Shown here one piece after another: positions 1 through 10,490 of a stretch of DNA of 64,000 nt (position 1 is the first letter of the stretch; every line of letters starts with the position of its first letter). The translations under genes were made by a program, and so were the position numbers. Under the pieces are notes generated by a model that searched no databases, was not told where the DNA came from, and was given only the letters and a program-made list of their open reading frames with translations. This stretch comes from Aedes albopictus (taxonomy: Eukaryota; Arthropoda; Insecta; Diptera; Culicidae). The DNA is taken from the NCBI RefSeq assembly GCF_035046485.1, contig NC_085137.1:459291004-459355003 (forward strand), read 5' to 3'.

Positions 1-511
1 TATCGTCTCGATCGACTCCAGGCAGTAGAGGCTGCAAGCTACCTCGAATACTGTGTACAGTACAGCACAATATAACATCAGATACGATTTCCGTAGAATC
101 CTATTATTACAAAACTACGTACTAAACATGTCCGAATTTTTCGCCACCACGGAAATTTTTGGTTGGATTTCAGCGTTTTGAATGTTCGCCTTCAGAAAGA
201 ATTAATTAACAAAATTAGATAAAAAAGGTAAACTCTGCTACTCCTAGAAAATTCGATGAGGTTTATGTATGATTTTGCCTAATTGTTCAGGTATTTCTTC
301 ACCAGATTCATACAAGTAAACGAAAACTGTGACAAAATAAGAAAATGACATTTGTTCTAGCCTTATTACAGAAAGAAATAACATAACTTTTGCGATAAAC
401 TAGTAGTGCCAAGTTGAACTATAACAACGCTGCAATGATTTCTCTCATTGAGCTCTTTCAACTGTTTTTTTTAACAAAGGAAATATTCTTGACTTCCTTA
501 GGCTAAAGTAT
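1..511. other. No gene seen, AT-rich flank
   Basis: I see no ORF of note, no RNA gene and no clear repeat boundary here. The sequence is AT-rich and not obviously related to other parts of the window. Confidence 0.5.
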
Positions 512-592
512 CATTATGGCAAATGGCAAAGAAAGCTGCCAATTCATAACTTTGGAAATATTCATAGATCACTATACTAAGAAGTAGGCAAT
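512..592 (+). repeat. Degenerate Feilai-type SINE body fragment
   Basis: This stretch is recognisably similar to the tRNA-unrelated body of the well-preserved SINE at 60624-60856: both share the run GGCAAAGAAAG-type motif, then a CAATT/TAATAACT block and a GAAG..AGGCA block in the same order. The tRNA-like head is missing, so it is a 5'-truncated or eroded copy. The similarity was found by eye and the ends are approximate. Confidence 0.55.
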
Positions 593-593
593 A

Positions 594-717
594 GGCCGTA
601 TGAATAAAGTTGAGTAAATGCTCTTTACTAAATCTATGTGAAGCCGTAGAGCAAATCTCTGTGAATCTTCACAGAGATCTGAGTAATGAGTATTTACTCA
701 GCTTTATTCATATGGCC
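594..717. mobile_element. Short foldback MITE (TA target)
   Basis: The two arms are near-perfect inverted repeats of about 38 bp, beginning GGCCGTATGAATAAAG on the left and ending CTTTATTCATATGGCC on the right. The element is flanked by TA on both sides (592-593 and 718-719), the duplication expected of Tc1/mariner-type cut-and-paste insertion. The 124-bp interior has no coding capacity, so it depends on a transposase supplied elsewhere. It sits directly downstream of the SINE relic. Confidence 0.8.
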
Positions 718-1280
718 TAATGTCTCAGTTTTAGCATAACGTCTAATGCAGAAGAATAGGGCACTGCATTGTTTTGATTTTGTATAGAATTTTGACGTTT
801 CTTGCCTTTGTTACTTACAGAATTTGTTGAAGAGTGAAAGAGACGGAGAGAATTCGGCGCTTTCTATGATAAACTTTTCTTTGCCGTTTGTTGTTTACAG
901 TTTGAACCTCGGGAAATTTTGCTGATTTCTAACATTATAGCGTGATTGAAGTCGGTCAAAAAATGAGGTGAAACAGGTTCCCGAAAATAAACAAATAATA
1001 AATAAAGCAAACCATTGATCGTTCTGGTTACTAGCGAAGAATAGAAAGTTGTTCCTAATACAGCTCATATAAATACCATACACTGATAGGCAAAATAAAG
1101 TGCCCACCCCATCATTTTTAGAATTTCTACCATTTATTTGGTTGAAATTAAAGTAAGCACACTGCAGTTTTTTTTCTAGAACTTCTTTTTAATATTCTTT
1201 TCAAGTTTTACTTACAGAACAATGATTAAAAAAAATTAGACTCAAAGAAAAAAAAATCAATTTGTATTATAGAAAAAAAA
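718..1280. other. No gene seen
   Basis: AT-rich DNA with short low-complexity runs. Near 1085-1110 there is a short stretch resembling the inverse of the putative transposon end at 1281-1315 (the shared core is AAAATAAAGTG), perhaps a remnant of the opposite or a solo transposon end. No supported gene. Confidence 0.4.
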
Positions 1281-2165
1281 AACAGTGACAAAAAAGTGCC
1301 CACTTTATTTTGGCTCCCGCGAAAATAAATTTAAGTAAAAGAAAGGCGTTTTAATAGTTTATGTGTCCTCCTTTGCTGCAGCAATTCTGCAAAGTGACGT
1401 AAGCGACATTGAAAGTTTTGGTCCATTTTTTAGTTATGATGCATAAAACTCTTACTTGTCCTCTAAGTTTCTTTTCATAGATGATAGATTACGACTAGAT
1501 CTTGCATTCTAATACAGCAGGAATACCACAGTGTTATTCTTTCCCCAGATATTATATATAATATACCCGAAAATATCGAAATTTTGAATGGCGTCTATGT
1601 CACTATGCAGAATTACGGCAGTTTGGCCTTCAGGACCAGCCGCAGGCGCTTTGGGATGCTCTTCACTAGGTTCGTTCGGTGCTGTGGATCAAGCTCTTCT
1701 TAAGAGCTTCAAAATAGTTGGACTTGTTAGTAACGCCAGTTTTGTCAACCCTGGTATCTAGAGTCGTCCACAAATTCTCGTTGGGGTTGAGGTCCGGGCT
1801 TTGTGGAGGCCATTCCAGCGGTTTGATCCGGCAAGACCGGAAGAAAGACTTGGTTTTCTTGGCAGTATGCTTCAGGTAGTTGTCCTGCTGATATGAAAAC
1901 TTCTCTTCAAGGTCCGTCTGGATCAGCGAAACCTCCAGATTTTCCCGCAGGATGTTGATGTAGGAATCTGCAATCATTATCCCATCGATTTTCACGAAAC
2001 TACCCACTCCACTCCAAGAAAAACACCCCCAGACCATCACATTTCCTCTTCCATGCTTCACCGTGCCTTGGATGTGGCGATCCTGAAGCTCTTCACCCGA
2101 TCTGCACCACACACAAACCGGCCGCTTCCGATTGAAAAGCTCGAATTTCGATTCGTCCGTCGTCT
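1281..2165 (-). mobile_element. Truncated Tc1-type DNA transposon
   Basis: The element consists of a transposase fragment on the minus strand followed by about 340 bp of 3' flank. The flank ends in a stretch beginning CAGTGACAAAAAAGTGCC on the plus strand, a plausible Tc1-type terminus because Tc1 ends commonly begin CAGT. The opposite end is lost: sequence identity with a transposase stops near 2165, where the 24-bp degenerate array begins. No matching terminal repeat or TA duplication is visible for the intact element, so the outer boundary at 1281 is an inference. Confidence 0.6.
1666..2165 (-). pseudogene. Tc1/mariner transposase, catalytic-domain fragment (DD34E)
   Basis: Tc1 transposases cut and paste their own transposon by a DDE nuclease. 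The open frame shows the family's landmarks: GRGNVMVWGCFSW, then QQDN followed by KHTA, then SPDLNPNENLW. Exactly 34 residues separate the aspartate of QQDN from the glutamate of NENLW, the DD34E spacing of Tc1. Reading upstream of the first methionine (2112) gives TDESKFELFNRKRPVCVW, which supplies the first catalytic aspartate, so coding similarity reaches about 2165. The N-terminal paired-like helix-turn-helix DNA-binding region is absent. QQDN is followed by YLKHTA where DPKHTA is usual. The C-terminus ends at a stop at 1666. A dead 5'-truncated copy with a largely uninterrupted catalytic frame. Confidence 0.88.
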
Positions 2166-3027
2166 AAACTCCTCCTACTGAGAAACCCTCCTTCATCCAG
2201 AAATTCCTCTTGAATTTCTTCTATTGCTCCCCCACCCTGAAATTTCACTAGGAGTTTCTTCGGACATCCCTCCAAGAATTTCAACCGGATTTTTTTCCTC
2301 CAGAAGTTCATTCCAAGACTCCTCCAGAACCTCCTTCCGGGATTCCTTTAGGTATTTATTTCGGGCTTAACTCAGATATTCATTCCTAGATTCTCTCAGG
2401 AATTTCTTCTGGGATTTTTCCAGGACTTTCATCCATAACTTCTCCACAAGTACCTTCTGGGATTTGTACAGAAATTCATTCAAAGATTCGTCCAAAAGTT
2501 TTTCTAGTGATTTCTTAGGAAGTTCCTTTTGAAATGTGTTCCTATTCTGGAATTCCTCCTTTTGAGAATTCCTCCTTCTGTGAGTCCTGCTACAAATCTA
2601 TCCAGGATTCATCCAGGAGTTTCATCCGAGTTTGATCAGGAACTCCTTCTGGGTTCACTACAGAAATTCCTTCTATGATTCCTCCAGGAATTCCTTCTGA
2701 GATTCCTCCAGGTTTAAGACTCCTCCAAAAATTACTTCCGTGTTCTCTCCAGAGTTTATTCGGGATTGTTCCAGGAGTTTTTCTCGGGATTCCTCAAGGA
2801 GATTTGTTAAGAAGTTCCATCTGGGATTTTTCCAGAAATTATCTCCAGAAACTCTTCACGAGATTCCTTATAGAATTTCTCTAGGAATTCTTTCTTGAGG
2901 AGTTCCTTATACAATTCCTCTAGAAGTTCCTTCAAGGACTGCTCTACAAGTTCCTTCTGAGATTTCTCCATACTTTTTGAATGTCATCAGAATCAGATTT
3001 TTTTTGGGAAGATACTTCTGTTCTACA
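2166..3027. repeat. Degenerate ~24-bp array, CTCCAGGAATTCC type
   Basis: A highly diverged tandem array whose unit reads roughly CTCCAGGAATTCCTTCTGGG on the plus strand, with a period near 24 bp judged by eye. The unit core GGAATTCC is a palindrome. Because 24 is a multiple of three, the array throws up short ORFs with an 8-residue periodicity; these are not genes. Closely similar arrays occur at 33296-34420 and 50250-51345. Confidence 0.75.
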
Positions 3028-3364
3028 AAACTGTTGATATTTTTTGAGAACTTGGCGGAGGAATTCCTCAAGAAAGTGCTTTAGGAATTTCATTATTACG
3101 AACTTACGAGAGAATTACAGATGGAAATCTTAGAATACTTCTAAAGGGGTTTAAAAAAACTGCTTTTGGATCCCCATGAGAAACATGTAAGAGAATCAAA
3201 ACTGTTGATATTTTTTGAGAACTTGGCGGAGGAATTCCTCAAGAAAGTGCTTTAGGAATTTCATTACGAACTTACGAGAGAATTACAGATGGAAGTCTTA
3301 GAATACTTCTAAAGGGGTTTAAAAAAACTGCTTTTGGATCCCCATGAGAAACATCTAAGAGAAT
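3028..3364. repeat. Recent tandem duplication, ~168-bp unit x2
   Basis: Two head-to-tail copies (about 3028-3196 and 3197-3364) each run from CAAAACTGTTGATATT to the GAGAAACAT..AAGAGAAT block. They differ by a 3-bp deletion in the second copy and very few substitutions. This is far less divergence than the surrounding array, so the duplication is recent compared with its host DNA. Confidence 0.9.
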
Positions 3365-4195
3365 TTCAGAAAAATTCCACCATAATCGGCAGGAATCCCG
3401 GAAGAAGTTCCCGGAGGAGTTACGCAATTAGTTAATGAATAAATCCAGGAAGGAGTTGCTGGAGGATTACCGGAAGAAGTTCCTAGAGGAGCCCAAGACG
3501 GAATCCGGCAAGAAACTCTTGGAGGAACCCCAGAAGGATTTCATGGATGAATCCCAGTAATTATTTTTGGAGAGTTCTAAGAAGGAACTTCCTGAGGAAT
3601 CTTGAATTTAGGAGGATTGCTTAAAGAATACCGGGAGCAAGCCCTGAAGATACTCTTTTCTTTAATAAAAATAAAAAATAATCCTGAAGATACCCCGAAA
3701 TTAATTACTGAAGCATTCATTAAGAGAACTTCTGAAAAAAAAAATCGGAAGTCATCTCGGGTAAAATTTACCCAGATGTCACTGCTGGTGTAATCTCAGA
3801 AGAAAATCCTGATGGAATTGTAGAAGGAACTATGAGAGGAACCCGTGAAGTAACTCCTGGAGGAATCCTAAAAGGAGTTCCTGAAGAAATCCTGGAAGAA
3901 ATTCCTGATGGAAATTTTGTTTAGGAGAATCTCTTAGTACATTCCTGAATATGTTTCTGGAGAAAGTCCATTATGAACTTCAAATTTATCCCAGAAGAAT
4001 TCCTGCGGGAATCTCGGAATGAATTGAGTGAATCCCGGAGAAATACTTTAAGGGATCTCGGTAGGAATTCCTGACGGCATCCTGGTAGGAACCTCTGGGG
4101 GGAATTCCCGAAGGTCCTGCGTTTTGGCCAAAGACATTTTCATGGGATTTCTACCAGGATTCATCCAGAGAGCTTCACAAGAAATTCTCTACACA
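3365..4195. repeat. Degenerate ~24-bp array, inverted orientation
   Basis: Same repeat family as 2166-3027 but mostly reading in the opposite sense: units look like GAAGGAATTCCTGGAGGAAT on the plus strand. The switch of orientation after the duplicated block gives the locus a very long imperfect inverted-repeat layout. Short ORFs here (for example near 3602-3793) are artefacts of the array. Confidence 0.7.
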
Positions 4196-4199
4196 GCTA

Positions 4200-4345
4200 G
4201 TCGCGTTCGGTAATTTTTACCGAAATCTCAACTGCTGAACGTTCGGTAATGATTTTTTACCGAAATTCTGTAAAAAATACAAAATTTCGGTAAAATGTTA
4301 TCGTTTATCTGTCAAATTTTGACGATGTTCGGTAAACGTCACCGA
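4200..4345 (-). repeat. Fragment of the CACACTTA/ACCGAACG MITE family
   Basis: The block is rich in TTCGGTAA / TTACCGAA motifs and matches, in reverse orientation, the right half of the 659-bp MITE at 35212-35870 (shared ATCTCAACTGCTGAACGT-type segment). The terminal CACACTTA ends are absent, so it is a broken copy lying within the degenerate array. Confidence 0.65.
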
Positions 4346-4379
4346 ATTTTTCTACAGGAGTTTTAGCTAGGATTGATGG

Positions 4380-5040
4380 ATTGATTTAGCTATTATATTA
4401 TACAGACTTTCAGCCCTTGGCTGGTTCGTCTCTAGCTTTAGTTAGGATGTTTCCGAAAAGTTCTTGCGGGATTTCTTTTGAAGTTTCATCAGAGATTTCT
4501 CACGGACTTTCAGATGTCTCTCAGTATTTCTAATTTTAGCTTGTACTTCCTTCTAAGATTTTTTCGGAGTGCCTTCTGGAATTTCTGCAGGAGCTATTGC
4601 TGATGTTTCTCATTGATTTCTTTCAGAGATTTTCTAGGTTTTTCCTCATAGTTGAGATTATCCCAGATTTTCTCAGGAATATTTACAGAGCTCTTTTCGG
4701 AATTCCTGCTAGAAATTGTCCCGAGATGCTGGATGCTCCTTTGGGATTTCTTAATTAGTTGCTTTCGAGGTCCTGCAGGAATTTTACCAGGAGTTTCTCT
4801 TCGGAATGTCTCCTGAAATTACTTACCGAACTCCTTGTATGATATTCAAATAACGGAAGGAATTAAGGTGAAATCTGGCGAGAAATTCCACAAACAAAAT
4901 TGAGAGGAACTTCAGAAAAAAAAATCCTGAGATCCCCGCGAGGAAATCCAAGAGGAATATCGGAAAACTTTTTGGAAGAAACCTTGGAAGAACTTCTACA
5001 AATCCCGAAACTGTTAGAAAGCTATCCCGGAAAACCATTA
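4380..5040. repeat. Degenerate ~24-bp array continued
   Basis: Continuation of the 24-bp array with orientation switching once more near 4830: 4380-4810 reads mostly in the TTTCTTCAGGAATTTC sense, 4840-5040 in the GAAGGAATT sense. Strongly diverged, no coding content credited. Confidence 0.6.
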
Positions 5041-5114
5041 AGGACAAACGTCTTGAAAACCCTGCTCAATATTGCACCAGAACTTTCGATGCACAAATCT
5101 CAAGCAGTGAACTT

Positions 5115-5290
5115 CTAACGATAGTGTATTTTTTATTTTGATCTTGTTCACTTGTAATAAGCTTAAACAAAGACCCGGTACGCTGGTGTGATTTTCAATG
5201 GGATTTGTGCGCTCAAAAATTGTGAGTAGGTGAAAAAGTCGGCCATTGTGACGGCCGTCTTGGGATTCTAACGAGTCTGTCCTTAAGATA
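5115..5290 (+). repeat. Unclassified dispersed repeat, copy 1
   Basis: This segment is matched by 47860-48005 in the same orientation. Shared landmarks in order are CTTGTTCACTTGTAATAAGC (copy 2 differs at a few bases), a GTGAGTAGG/GTGAGCAGG block, and a ~50-bp closing block from AAAGTCGGCCATTGTGACG to AGTCTGTCCTTAAG. No terminal inverted repeats or coding content are visible, so the class is unknown. Confidence 0.75.
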
Positions 5291-6430
5291 AATTTCTGAA
5301 GTAACTTTTGATAAATTGTGGAATTATCTTCGAACGGCATGCAACGATTAACTCTGGAACATTATACGGTCCAAAGATGATGATTCTTGATCCTGCTTTC
5401 CAAAAGTTGTTTCCGAGACAAGGGTCTTTCATCAGTGATTTAGCATATAGAACGATTTTCCTTATTGAACGCTACTACTACTTCGTAGGTTCAACATGGC
5501 ACGGTCAGTCGAATTTGATGGGAACATGATTTGAGTTTGAGTGGGCAATTCTGCCCATCCATTTTTCCTTGACCATATTGTCGGTTCCCCATTTTCTCTG
5601 ACTGACAACGTCCATTCGCCGGCATTGTAATAATGCTCTCGAAAAAAATGATGAAAATTTCCTCCTTTTGGATCACGTACCAGCTCCCGACTACGCACGG
5701 AGACTTCACCCGAAGTAAGCAAATGACAAGTGGCTCTGAACGAATTTCTGAAAATTGCATTTTCCCCCTTGAATCATCAACGTCTAGCCAACCAGTCAGC
5801 CGGGGTTCCTTCGTGTGCCGGACCGTCATGCATCCATTTTCATTTCTGTGCCAAAATACAAAAAGCGGTCCGGTGGCGGTGATTCAACTTCGAGCTGAGC
5901 GGGGGCGACAGCTGACTCGGTGTGGAACGAAGACTGTCGCCGTCATCGTCATCATTATGCTTGAATGGGAGGAAAATATGGAAAGCGGTCGGCCGCGACA
6001 GCCAGCAGCGTTGTTGAGACGACACGAGGGTTAAGTTAAGAAAATGCAATCATATTAGTCATTATTCAGTCTCTCTCAGACACAGGAAAGTCGGCTGGCT
6101 GGGATCTTCCCAATGATTTATTGGATTTGCGGTGCGGTGTGATGGTAGGGAAGTTGTATTGTAAGAAAAGTAAGTTCAAACAAGCACCGCCAAGTTTTTT
6201 TTTGCTTCACAGGATTTCTTTATTGATGTTTTTCTTATGATTTTAAAAAGATCTTTTTCAGATATTCAAACAAGGAATCTACCATAAGTCTTGTCAGTAA
6301 TGTAGCGAAGTTCAGCCTTCCCAAACCTGGCATGAAGACATAATTTGAAGTTTATGGCAACATACCTTAAAAGACACAAACTACAAATCATGCAGAGTTA
6401 AATGCAGGCCTTTGCCTATGTTCTCGTTAG
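5291..6430. other. Unique-looking DNA, no supported gene
   Basis: About 1.1 kb that does not resemble other parts of the window. It includes a GC-richer stretch (about 5860-6010) and overlapping ORFs of 70-133 codons on both strands. None shows a recognisable domain, signal peptide or splice-site context, and opposite-strand ORFs of equal length argue against reading them as coding. A host regulatory or untranslated segment is possible but unproven. Confidence 0.4.
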
Positions 6431-6543
6431 GAATTCATAAAAAAATACCAATAATTGGCTTCTTTAGTGGTGTTGAGATAATTCTATTCTCTGAATCTGC
6501 ATGCCAAACTGAGCCGAAATCCAAATTTTCATGAATTTTGGTG
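6430..6543 (+). repeat. Old dispersed repeat, left half (interrupted)
   Basis: Homologous by eye to 16500-16640: shared ATAATTGG.TTCTTTAG.GGT, a CTGAATCTGC/CGGATTCTCCGC zone and TTCA.GAATTTTGG. The repeat is split by the 1.3-kb TIR element at 6544-7855 and resumes at 7856. The copy at 16500-16885 is uninterrupted. Confidence 0.65.
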
Positions 6544-7855
6544 CCCGCACGGAAAAAAATCCATTCCCAGGACCATGAATATGACTCATAGTTTCCCGAT
6601 ATTTTTATGATTTTATGTTATAAATATACACCATGATTAAATTTTATGATCTTATCACCATAACGCTATGCACCCGTTATTGTTTTGGCTTTCGACGACC
6701 AAAAATGGAAAATATAAACATGAAGCTATGATTATATAAGCTGGGATCATGAGTAGCATTCATGAAGCCAAGAATAATTTTCATAAACCTGGATTCAGAT
6801 CCTGATGCTTTACCACCAGATTCATAAAATTATGGTTTCGTGAGGTAGAACCATGCATAGAATTCATGGAATCAAAAAATACTTTTATGATTCCGTCGTC
6901 GTCGGACCTATGTGCTTCTCAGTCAAATTCATAAAATCATGGTTGAATGCATAGAATTCATGGAATTAAGAATTACTTTTATGATTTCGTCGTCGTCGGT
7001 CCCAAATGCTTTTAATTAGATTAATAAAACGATGCAAGCTAAAATCATAAGAAAATAAAATACGTGATATCAGAGCCCATTTCTATGATTTTGGGACCTA
7101 TCCATCATCCTTTTTTCTATGAGCAAGCAGCACTTTTTAGTTGGCCTCTTGTTAGTGAAGATATGTAATGTTCAAATATAAAAGAGAACAACAATGATCG
7201 AACTCACCGGATAATCATATTTAGCTGGTTTACTATTTTTGTCTTTGGCTACTACATCCAACAGGTTAAGTATGCCCTCCAAACCACATCAATTGTTCAC
7301 TAGTTCACATCACTTGATGAGTCTCCGAAGTCGTCGAACGATGGATAAACCGGAAAAATAGAGAGAATTACCGAAAATTAACGCGCGATTCTCACTTTGC
7401 TTCACCCTCCGTACATAAACTCGTAACTACGACGGATGGCACAGCGAAAACGCGAACTGGGCACTGTTTACTTTTTGCGCGTTTACTTTTTAGTCAATCA
7501 ACTCCCAACAAACTGCCGAATCTTACGGGCACACTGTTTCGATGTTCTATTTCCTCATATATGCACATTTATTACTCTAACCAAATAAAAACTTTGCAAA
7601 AATAGAAGGTTCAACTTTTTCCACATGTCTGCGATTTATATGACCGCGCGATTTATATAATTGCATATGGCAGATAAGTGTAACGCTACGAAGCGACCAT
7701 GAATATAATTTATGAAAATGCTTGTTTCTAATCATATTTCTGGTCAACTCATTCATGATATTATGAATTTTAATTATGATATTATGAGTTGGCAGACATC
7801 ATAAGAACATGATTTTTTATTCATGATGAGGGGAATGGATTTTTTTCCGTGCGGG
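6544..7855. mobile_element. 1.3-kb non-autonomous TIR DNA transposon
   Basis: Ends are perfect or near-perfect inverted repeats: CCCGCACGGAAAAAAATCC at the left and its reverse complement ending CCGTGCGGG at the right, extending about 26 bp to CATTCCC. The subterminal DNA is also loosely inverted and full of CATGAAT/ATTCATG words. Inside, a ~55-bp module containing GCATAGAATTCATGGAAT and ending in GTCGTCGTCGG is present twice in a row (about 6852 and 6943). There is no transposase ORF. Target duplication is not clear; the uninterrupted relative at about 16640 suggests insertion between a GGTGCC-like and a GGAACC-like sequence. Superfamily unassigned. Confidence 0.8.
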
Positions 7856-8110
7856 AACCTATTTAAAAATCAGTTTGAAGATTGTATGGGAGCGATTTGT
7901 CGAATCACCCCTCGTCGCATTTTGTACTGGGCGGAGCTGTCAAGCAGTTGCCCAGCTGTCAAAAGGTGATATCAAACAATCTCTTTGTAATTAATTTTAG
8001 GTATCAAAATAAAGTTCTAAAAATTTGAAAAAAAAAATCATAGTGGCTCAGAAAAAGCTGCTCTTTCGTATAAAATCAAAAAATCAATACATTATTCTAA
8101 ATTTAAAAAC
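7856..8110 (+). repeat. Old dispersed repeat, right half
   Basis: Continues the repeat interrupted at 6543. It parallels 16640-16885: GGGAAC.TATTTAAAAAT, then TTTGAAG.TTGTATGG, a CGAACTGTC / GGAGCTGTC zone, and later CTCAGAAAAA..GCTTTTTCG. Non-coding. Confidence 0.6.
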
Positions 8111-8284
8111 CCAATTGCAATGAATCTGCTCAGAACTCACTCAGCATCCCGAAAGATCTTGTGCGGAAATTTCCAAAAAAATATCTTCAGCTAAAACATT
8201 ACAGGCCGAGTAATCGGCCACCATAGTTACAAGAACTGAGGATGTGATTAACACTTTTGAATTGTTTAAAATTATTTTTTAATT

Positions 8285-8400
8285 GCTATTCAGCGTTTCA
8301 TGGGTGTTTCAGGAGGTTTCAAAAGACCCCATGGTCGTTCCAGAGAGTTTCAGGAGCGTTCCAGGAGTCTTCAAGGACGTAGATGAACCTGGGCGTGTTA
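8285..8400. repeat. Degenerate ~24-bp array, TTTCAGGAGCGTTCCAG type
   Basis: Short block of the second array type, units like GTTTCAGGAGCGTTCCAGGA. The same type resumes at 8985-10100. Confidence 0.6.
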
Positions 8401-8489
8401 GTGGAATATCTGTAAGTAATAGAAAATCGGGCTAAGTACTGTCCCTTTCAATTCTACTAAAAAAATTCATCCTTTGACAACTACAATAG

Positions 8490-8600
8490 GTGAACTTACG
8501 TATTTTTGGCCGTTTTGTTCTCTTCGTCATAGGGGTTTTTTTGAAACCTACTGAACTCAAAGTTGGCCTCAAATCTTTCCCAATCAAGCTGAATGATACA
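8490..8600 (+). repeat. Dispersed repeat with GTGAACTTACGTATTTTTGG end, copy 1
   Basis: Reverse complement of this block appears at about 61365-61480 (shared GTGAACTTACGTATTTT, TGTTCTCTTCGTCAT, GGTTTTTTGAAACC.ACTGAACTCAAA, GGCCTCAA). A more diverged copy in the same orientation as this one is at 63728-63812. Probably a small DNA-transposon family; ends not resolved here. Confidence 0.65.
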
Positions 8601-8690
8601 CACTCAGTTGAGCTCGGCTAATTTACATTATTTTGCCGAGATTTGCACAGCCGAGCGCTCGGCAATCGAAATTTAACTGAGATATCAGCA
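8600..8690 (-). repeat. Internally deleted CACACTTA-family MITE
   Basis: Reads, in reverse, like the 252-bp element at 15807-16058: shared CTGATATCTCAGTTAAA, the 12-bp palindrome GCCGAGCGCTCGGC followed by TGTGC, and an end TGAGTGTGTA. The middle is deleted. A TA precedes the left end. Confidence 0.65.
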
Positions 8691-8984
8691 AAAAGTCAAG
8701 TTTATTCATAGCAGCACCCATGGGTGGAACTTCCAGGTCACATTCGCTCCCGAAATCAACGTAATTCCTGGAAATTTTTCCAGAAATTTAACATTTTCGC
8801 AGGAGGGAAACTTCTTCAATCTTGCAGTGTAAACTTGTGAGGTTTGTTTATGTCCTTGGTGGCGGAGCGAGGGGCTCCTAAATGGGTATTGTAGAAATGT
8901 TGAGCTAGATTTAAAAATTAAAGCTTTGGTTTAAACATTTTATCAATTGAAAGTATATACATGAGAATTTGTGTTTCAAATGAA

Positions 8985-10100
8985 CTCGGAGGCATCCCAG
9001 GGGTTTTCAGAGACGTTCCGCAGTGTTCCATTGGGTTCCAGAGGGTGTTCTAGGGGTATTGAAAAGATTTCAGTGGCGTTCTAGGGAGCTTCAGTGGTAT
9101 TCCAGGTTGTTTCGTGGATCCCAGAGAGGCGTTCCTAGGAATTTTAGAGGGTTTTACGGACGCTCCTGAGTGTTTCAACGGGTTTCAGGTGCGTTCTAAA
9201 GATTTTCAATGGGTTTCAGGGGCTGTTACGCGACGAAAAAAAAAGAAAGTTTGTCCAATTCAACAATTGTTTCCAACTACAATATTGAATTACTATAAAA
9301 AAAACATCAAATTTATCAATTCCGTCGTTAACTGCCTAAATATTCCCTAGGTTTCAGTGTTTGTTCCACTAAACTTTACGAACCACTAAACAATAGGAAA
9401 AAATCACTTTGCCTTTCGTTGACAGATGCATTCTTCTCTTCGTAGAAGCCTTTGTTCGCTATTTTGCTTTACATGATCATATCGCTAGCCAGCGGTTTAG
9501 CTTTCAGAGGCGTAGCCGTGGCCGAAATAGGATATTGTTGCATAAGTTGTCGTGGCGCGCGCAACAGGCGCGTTCCATGGGTTTTCAAAAAGTTTCAGGG
9601 ACGTTCTAGAGGTTTTAAGTGTGATTCAGAAAGTTTCAGGGGCGTATATGGGGCTTCACGGAAGTGTCACGATGTTTCAAGAGCGTTTCAAAGGTTTTCA
9701 AGAGGTTTCAGAAGCGTTGTAAGGAGTTTCAATAGTGTTCCGAAGAAATTTTCCGGGATCAAAGGCTGTTTCAGAGATTTCTTAGGGGTTTCTGAAGCGT
9801 TCCAATAAATTTGAAGGAGTTACAGGGGTGTTTCAGAGAGTATCAGGGTGTTCTAACGTATTGCAGAGGGTTTCAGGAACGTTCCAGGGGTTTCAAGGGT
9901 GCTCCATTGTATAAATCTCTGATATCACCTGAAACCTTCTGCAACACGCTGGAACGTCCTGAAACTTCCTGAAACACCCCTGAACACCTTCATGTAATCC
10001 CCTGAACATTCTTGAAACTCCTATAAAACATCCCTGAAACCAGCTTAGAAGCCCGAAGGAACCCCCAGGACCACCGGGAACCCCTCCGAAACCCTTCTGA
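8985..10100. repeat. Degenerate ~24-bp array, GTTTCAGGGGCGTTCCAGG type
   Basis: Units resemble GTTTCAGGGGCGTTCCAGGG with spacing close to 24 bp, reading one way to about 9900 and the reverse way (CCTGAAACCTTCTGCAACAC) from 9915 to 10100. About 9240-9580 is a non-array interruption with AT-rich and mixed sequence. ORFs of 66-118 codons in this block follow the array periodicity and are not credited. Confidence 0.7.
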
Positions 10101-10339
10101 ATCTCCCATTTAACATGAAAATGAAAATATGATAAATTTGTAACCTATAATTTAAACTTCGACTTACGGAGTGAACTGTTCAACAATTAACAAGAATGCT
10201 CATTAGAATTTAGCCAGCTTAACGATGCGTTCATTGTGTGTTTTTTTTTCAGTCATCTTGGAATTATAAAGACACGGACAACGTCTTCAGCTTTCGACTG
10301 TACAGACTGTTTTAAACTTAACATTAGACAACGGACAAC

Positions 10340-10490
10340 GGAGCATGCACCAGTGGAAACGGGGAAGGAACTATTCTCACGAAAAGTTTCAACGCCCGAA
10401 ACGGGAATTGAACCCTCACCCCATAGCATGGTGCGATTATAAGCTTGGTGACCCTAACTGCACGGCTACGAGGCTCCACAATGCGCGGAA
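10340..10490 (-). repeat. tRNA-derived SINE head
   Basis: On the minus strand the sequence reads TAGCCGTGCAGTTAGGGTCA, an A-box-like segment, and about 45 nt later GGTTCAATTCCCG, a consensus-like B box for RNA polymerase III. It is therefore tRNA-derived, but the arms do not fold into a complete cloverleaf, so it is a SINE head or tRNA pseudogene rather than a functional tRNA. The family differs from the Feilai-type copy at 60624. Outer ends and target duplication were not resolved. Confidence 0.6.

Noticed and set aside
5491..6049. Overlapping ORFs of 68-133 codons on both strands
   Set aside because: No recognisable motif, no splice-site or codon-use support, and opposite-strand ORFs of similar length.
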